The notes under the pieces were generated by a model. That model ran no database searches and had not been told where the DNA came from. It saw only the letters and a list, made by a program, of their open reading frames with translations. Position numbers and translations under genes: made by a program. Of a DNA stretch of 64,000 nt, positions 60,185-64,000 are shown in pieces. Position 1 is the stretch's first letter. Each line of letters starts with the position of its first letter. Origin of the DNA: Tillus elongatus (taxonomy: Eukaryota; Arthropoda; Insecta; Coleoptera; Cleridae); assembly GCA_964006375.1 (NCBI GenBank), contig OZ023269.1, forward strand, positions 131,122,809 to 131,186,808, read 5' to 3'.

Positions 60185-61192
60185 GGGGATCAGGGGGTAG
60201 CTTCGGCCAGAGACCTGTCCCCGACACCCAAGCTGGAGGCTGGGTCCCACCGGAGGGCGGCGAGCTCCGCGGACTCCGGGGGCCCCTCCACCAGTGAGGA
60301 CTCTACTGTTAGAGTAGAGGGACTGCCCCGGCAGTCCAAGCGTCTTTCCGGGGCGCAAAGAAAGAAGCTCCGGAGGGCGCAAAAAATGGCGGCCGGGACC
60401 TGGACGGTCGAGAAACCTGTAAAGGCGCAAGAGGGGAGTGCGGGTCAGAAGAGGACGCGCTCGAACTCTAGCACGCCCACTACAGACAGACGTTCCAAAA
60501 GGGCCAGGGTGCCTGTAAAGGCGCAAGAGGAGAGTGCGAGTCGGAAGACGCCGCGCTCTGGCTCTAGCACGCCTACTACAGACAGACCTCCCAAAGGAAC
60601 TAAGGCCGGAACACCGGCGCAGACTGGCTCTTACAGGGAGGCTGCGGAGGGCCTCGGGATGGCGGTGATTGACAGACGCCATCCTGAGGTCACGCTAGAC
60701 CAGGGGAAGGCGGACCTGATCCAGGCTGCGGTGGTAGCTGCAGTGGACTCTCTTTAGGAAGGGGAGAGCCCGCCTCAGTTCCACCGGACGCGCCTGACGG
60801 GGGGCATCCTCTGGATAACCTGTGCCGGCCCGCAGTCGCGGGACTGGCTGCGGAAAACGATCGGGGGCCTCGGTCAGATTTGGGAGGGGGCGGACTTGAC
60901 AGCCGTCGAGCCCAAGGAACTCCCAAAGAGACGCAAGGTCCTCGTACGGATCCCTGACACCGTCCCGCAGGAGACGGTGATCAGCAGACTTAAGATCCAG
61001 AACCCTGAACTGGGGACGCAACACTGGTCGGTTCTAAGCAGGAAGGCAGAGGAGAAAGGACAGACGCTCGCCTTCTCGATCGACCCGACATCTTACAGAG
61101 CCCTTGAAGGAACCTCCTTCAAGGCATTCTGGGGCATGGGAAGGGTTAGCTTCCGCCCACTGGGGAAGCAATTAAGGGTTAATGGGACTTAG
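60185..61192 (+). pseudogene. R1/LOA-like ORF1 (Gag-like, DUF4780-type) with in-frame TAG
   Basis: One frame runs from after TAG at about 60182 to 61192. The first ATG is 60386 (MAAGTWTVEKPVKAQE), but the frame is open upstream with K/R/S-rich sequence. Two diverged repeats follow (TRSNSSTPTTDRRSKRARVP and TPRSGSSTPTTDRPPKGTKA). TAG at 60755-60757 interrupts it. Beyond the stop the same frame continues with GGILWITCAGPQSRDWLRKT and VEPKELPKRRKVLVRIPDTV, resembling the DUF4780 domain of insect Gag-like proteins. No CCHC knuckles are visible. The protein would bind element RNA. A single point change could explain the stop. Confidence 0.75.
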
Positions 61193-63800
61193 GTTCCTTC
61201 AGGTCAACCTCCAACACAGTAGGGCAGCCACGGCCGGACTACTAATGGCTCTGAGGAACACGGATGTGGCCCTCATCCAGGAACCGTACTCCTACAAAGG
61301 AGAGATCAAGGGACTCGGCGGAGCTAATGGAAAGCTCATCTACAGCAGGTCCAGCGAGAATCCGAGGGCCTGCATTTTTGTCAGGGAAGGGATAGAGTTT
61401 CTCCCTCTAATGAATTTCTGTTCCAGGGACCTGGCAACGATCAAAATCCGATGTGGAGGAGCGGATGGGCTGAGGGACATTACTGTCGCGTCAGCCTATC
61501 TGCCAGGGGACAGCACGGACCCTCCTCCACCCAACGAATTGGAGCAGCTGATGGTGGGTAGCAGAGCAGGTGGATGGCAGACCATCATCGGCATGGATGC
61601 GAATGCGCACCATGAGTTGTGGGGTAGCTCGGACACAAACTCTAGGGGTGAGGCACTTTTACAGTTCTTTATGAAATTTAATTTAGACATATTGAATAGA
61701 GGTAATAAACCGACATTCGTCACAACACGGCGTGAGGAAGTTTTAGACCTAACAGTTTCCACCCAGTTTCTGGGTGACTTTGTTAAAAGCTGGGCTGTGT
61801 CTGGGGAAGTGAGTAGCTCAGACCACAGATACATCCGGTTTGAAATCGCCAAAGTCGAAAGAGAAACGGTATGGTACCGGGACCCCCGCAAGGCGGACTG
61901 GGAAGCCTACAGGGCAGACCTAGCTGTGGAACTGCGGGGGGTTGAGAGGGCCATAAGGGATTCAATAGACCTCGAGATTGCAGCAGTCCAATTGCGAGAC
62001 GCAATTACCTCGGCCTATAACGCCAACTGCCCCCTGAAAATGAGGGTGTCCACCAGGAACGTCCCATGGTGGAACGAGGACCTCAGGCAAAGGAGGACGC
62101 AGGTTCGTAAGCTGTTTAACGCGGCCAAAAGGTCGGGAGCATGGGATGAATATAGACAGGCCCTATCGACCTATAACAAAAGACTGAGGGACGCCAAGAA
62201 GGAGTCGTGGAGGAGGCACTGCGAAGAAGTGGAAAACACGTCCGAGAGTGCTCGACTACACAAGATCCTGTCTAAGGGCCCTCAGACTAACATAGGCTCC
62301 CTTAGAACACCCACGGGAGGCTTTACAAGCTCGGGGGAGGAAACTATGGAAATTTTACTCCAGACGCACTTCCCCGGCTGTAACATAATAAACCAATCAC
62401 CTCCGGACTGGGAACACTCAGAAATAGAGGCGCCTTATAGGCGGGCATCTAGAGTAGACTGGACAGTCGCTAAAGAGGTGGTTACCTGGAGCAAAATCAG
62501 ATGGGCCATTAACAGCTTTAAGCCATACAAATCGCCGGGATTTGATGGAATAATGCCCATCATGCTCCAACAGGGGATAGATATACTGGCGCCGGTGCTT
62601 ACCCTCATTATGAGGGCCAGCCTGGCTCTGGGGTACATTCCGAGGGCATGGAGACTGGCCAGGGTTGTATTTATTCCTAAACCTGGGCGTCCAACAGACC
62701 AGGCAAAGTCCCTGAGGCCAATAAGTCTCATGTCCTTCTTGCTGAAAACAGTGGAAAAACTGCTCGACCGGCACATTAGGGGCGGTGTACTGGAAGCATA
62801 TCCTCTACACTGCGGACAATATGCATACAGAGCAGGATTCTCAACAGAAACAGCACTGCACCAACTGGTGCTGAAACTGGAGAATACGCTGGAGAACAAG
62901 GAGGTGGCGCTGGGGGCCTTCCTAGACATAGAGGGGGCCTTTAGCAACACCTCGTTCGGATCGGTTCTGGCAGCTGCCCGGGAGCGTGGAATAGAGGAGA
63001 CCTGCTGCAGGTGGATCGGTTCCATGCTCAGGGACAGGGCGGTGTTCACCTCACTCGCGGGAGGGACTCTGCTGGCGGGGGTCGCGGCGGGGTGTCCGCA
63101 GGGGAGCGTTCTGTCTCCCTTGCTCTGGTGTCTAGTCGTGGACGGCCTGCTGGGGAGGCTCTCGGGAGGGGGGTATGAGGTACAGGGCTATGCGGACGAC
63201 ATTGTCATCATAGTCCGAGGAAAGGTCACACAGGCAGTGTGGGAGCGTATGCAGACTGCACTGAAAGTGGTGGAAGGGTGGACGGTTGATCAAGGGCTCG
63301 GGGTGAGCCCCGAGAAAGCAACCGTCGTGCCGTTTACGAGGAGGAGGAAGTGTGAAAGCCACAGAACTCTCACTCTATACGGTAGGAGCGTTCCAATGGC
63401 CAGGGAGGTAAAATATCTTGGGGTCGTATTGGACTCTAAGCTAACCTGGAATGGTCACATTGGAAAAATACTGCGTAAGGCAGTCATGACCTTAGCCGTC
63501 ACTAGGCGGCTATATGGAAAAACGTGGGGACTAAGACCTAGTATGGCCCACTGGCTGTACACAAGGGTGGTCAGACCATCGTTAACATATGCGGCACTGG
63601 TCTGGTGGCCTAAGGTGACACAATCCAGTGCCAAACAAAAACTAGGCAAGATCCAAAGGATGGCTTGCCTAGGCATCACAGGGGCCATGTCTTCAACCCC
63701 AACAGCCGCCATGGAGGTGTTGCTGGATCTACCCCCCCCTACACTTCGTTATTATGGGAGAGGCCAGGCTAGGACTATACAGACTAGCCTGCAATGGTAG
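61182..63800 (+). CDS. R1/LOA-like ORF2: endonuclease and reverse transcriptase, frame lost at C8
   Basis: 872 codons. APE endonuclease: LRFLQVNLQHSRAATAGLL, IQEPYSYKGEIKG, IGMDANAHHELWG (D139) and SSDHRYIRF (D214, H215). RT: KSPGFDGIMPIMLQQGIDIL, FIPKPGRPTDQAKSLRPISL, motif A FLDIEGAF (D582), GCPQGSVLSPLLWCLVVDGL and YADD at 670-673; then LGVVLDSKLTWNGHIGKILR. All endonuclease and RT catalytic residues are present. The ORF stops only because a run of eight C (63732-63739) shifts the frame. With seven, it would read on into LHFVIMGEARLGLYRLACNG and the RNase H domain. The ATG overlaps the ORF1 stop. Confidence 0.9.
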   Translation: MGLRFLQVNLQHSRAATAGLLMALRNTDVALIQEPYSYKGEIKGLGGANGKLIYSRSSENPRACIFVREGIEFLPLMNFCSRDLATIKIRCGGADGLRDITVASAYLPGDSTDPPPPNELEQLMVGSRAGGWQTIIGMDANAHHELWGSSDTNSRGEALLQFFMKFNLDILNRGNKPTFVTTRREEVLDLTVSTQFLGDFVKSWAVSGEVSSSDHRYIRFEIAKVERETVWYRDPRKADWEAYRADLAVELRGVERAIRDSIDLEIAAVQLRDAITSAYNANCPLKMRVSTRNVPWWNEDLRQRRTQVRKLFNAAKRSGAWDEYRQALSTYNKRLRDAKKESWRRHCEEVENTSESARLHKILSKGPQTNIGSLRTPTGGFTSSGEETMEILLQTHFPGCNIINQSPPDWEHSEIEAPYRRASRVDWTVAKEVVTWSKIRWAINSFKPYKSPGFDGIMPIMLQQGIDILAPVLTLIMRASLALGYIPRAWRLARVVFIPKPGRPTDQAKSLRPISLMSFLLKTVEKLLDRHIRGGVLEAYPLHCGQYAYRAGFSTETALHQLVLKLENTLENKEVALGAFLDIEGAFSNTSFGSVLAAARERGIEETCCRWIGSMLRDRAVFTSLAGGTLLAGVAAGCPQGSVLSPLLWCLVVDGLLGRLSGGGYEVQGYADDIVIIVRGKVTQAVWERMQTALKVVEGWTVDQGLGVSPEKATVVPFTRRRKCESHRTLTLYGRSVPMAREVKYLGVVLDSKLTWNGHIGKILRKAVMTLAVTRRLYGKTWGLRPSMAHWLYTRVVRPSLTYAALVWWPKVTQSSAKQKLGKIQRMACLGITGAMSSTPTAAMEVLLDLPPPTLRYYGRGQARTIQTSLQW

Positions 63801-64000
63801 ACTGAAGATCAACCCAGGCTTCAGGGGCCACTGCAAAATTCAGGAGATCGTGAAGGAACCCATGCTTGAAATGAGGTCAGACTTCGCGAGCCCGCGAATG
63901 TGCAGGGAAAACAACTTCACAGTGGAAATCCCTGATCGCGGGGCATGGCGGGAGGAGACACCGGGCATACCACGGGACGCGCTCGTCTGGTTCACGGACG
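63740..64000 (+). pseudogene. R1/LOA-like ORF2 continuation (linker to RNase H), shifted frame
   Basis: After the C8 run the open frame contains FVIMGEARLGLYRLACNGRL, INPGFRGHCKIQEIVKEP, FASPRMCRENNFTVEIPDRG, AWREETPGIP and RDALVWFTD, the start of RNase H (first catalytic D). The window ends in this codon stretch. The relic at 17090-19575 shows what follows: an RNase H with ATDSQ and IWLPG and a terminal zinc region. Confidence 0.8.

Larger units (their letters stand above)
60010..64000 (+). mobile_element. R1/LOA-like non-LTR retrotransposon, nearly full length, cut by window end
   Basis: GC-rich against an AT-rich host background. It comprises a 5' UTR (about 60010-60180), ORF1 (about 60185-61192, broken), ORF2 (61182 onward, broken once) with APE endonuclease, RT and the start of RNase H (LVWFTD at 63982-64000, the window edge). 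Same family as the relic at 17090. ORF1 and ORF2 overlap by 11 bp in the sequence ATGGGACTTAG. The RNase H domain and ORF1 type point to the R1/LOA part of the I group. Confidence 0.9.

Overview
This is nuclear DNA of a eukaryote, most likely an arthropod. It is AT-rich and interspersed, and essentially every recognisable coding segment belongs to a transposable element (TE). The support for an arthropod comes from the TE mix: CR1/L2-like, Jockey-like, R1/LOA-like and RLE-type non-LTR elements, Penelope-like elements, Tc1/mariner elements, and a Ty3/gypsy element whose primer-binding site fits insect tRNA-Leu. I found no host gene I would defend, no convincing tRNA or rRNA gene and no CRISPR array. 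One 62-codon ORF with a signal-peptide-like start (59219-59407) is the only weak non-TE candidate.

Layout. 0-8 kb: (TA)n arrays, an 0.8 kb terminal-inverted-repeat (TIR) element (191-1011), a damaged copy of non-LTR family 1 (2137-5020), a SINE-like tRNA-derived unit, a GC-richer unit ending in a hammerhead-ribozyme-like motif (about 6513-6547), and a decayed Penelope-like element (about 7548-8115). 8.7-12.7 kb: one (TA)n tract interrupted by a CR1/L2-like element (minus strand) and a mariner element with a TA duplication. 13-17 kb: MITE-like repeats and a nested inverted Penelope-like terminal repeat. 17-24.5 kb: a badly deleted R1/LOA-like copy, a 92-bp tandem duplication with twin hairpins, an RLE-type element relic, a SINE, and RT and hAT-like scraps. 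24.6-32.6 kb: family 1 copy 2, a Jockey-like 3' end, long repeat family F, and a second RLE relic.

33.3-39.9 kb is the centrepiece: a complete Ty3/gypsy retrotransposon with two 738-bp LTRs that look identical by eye, a tRNA-Leu PBS, a polypurine tract, a 4-bp target duplication and one uninterrupted 1675-codon Gag-Pol ORF with all catalytic residues. It sits inside a roughly 57-bp minisatellite. Its LTR carries a textbook heat-shock-element triplet about 40 bp upstream of the TATA box.

41.8-50.2 kb: family 1 copy 3, then a 5.4 kb composite bounded by TA-flanked TIRs (44720-50133). The composite holds a transposase relic, two MITE copies, a perfect 176-bp palindrome, family 1 copy 4, a SINE and a Penelope-like 3' fragment. 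50-60 kb: (TA)n arrays with recurrent flanking modules, a second hammerhead-like motif, family 1 copy 5, a SINE, and the second long copy of family F. 60-64 kb: a GC-rich, nearly full R1/LOA-like element running off the window end, with ORF1 broken by one in-frame TAG and ORF2 by a one-base C-run expansion.

The genes do not form a host pathway. They are autonomous TE machinery plus derivatives such as MITEs, SINEs and deletion copies that would depend on it. The gypsy element is the one that looks recently mobile. No new defence or metabolic system is evident. The most interesting leads are the LTR heat-shock element, the hammerhead-like motifs, the perfect palindrome abutting a retrotransposon tail, and the TE families that carry or target (TA)n arrays.
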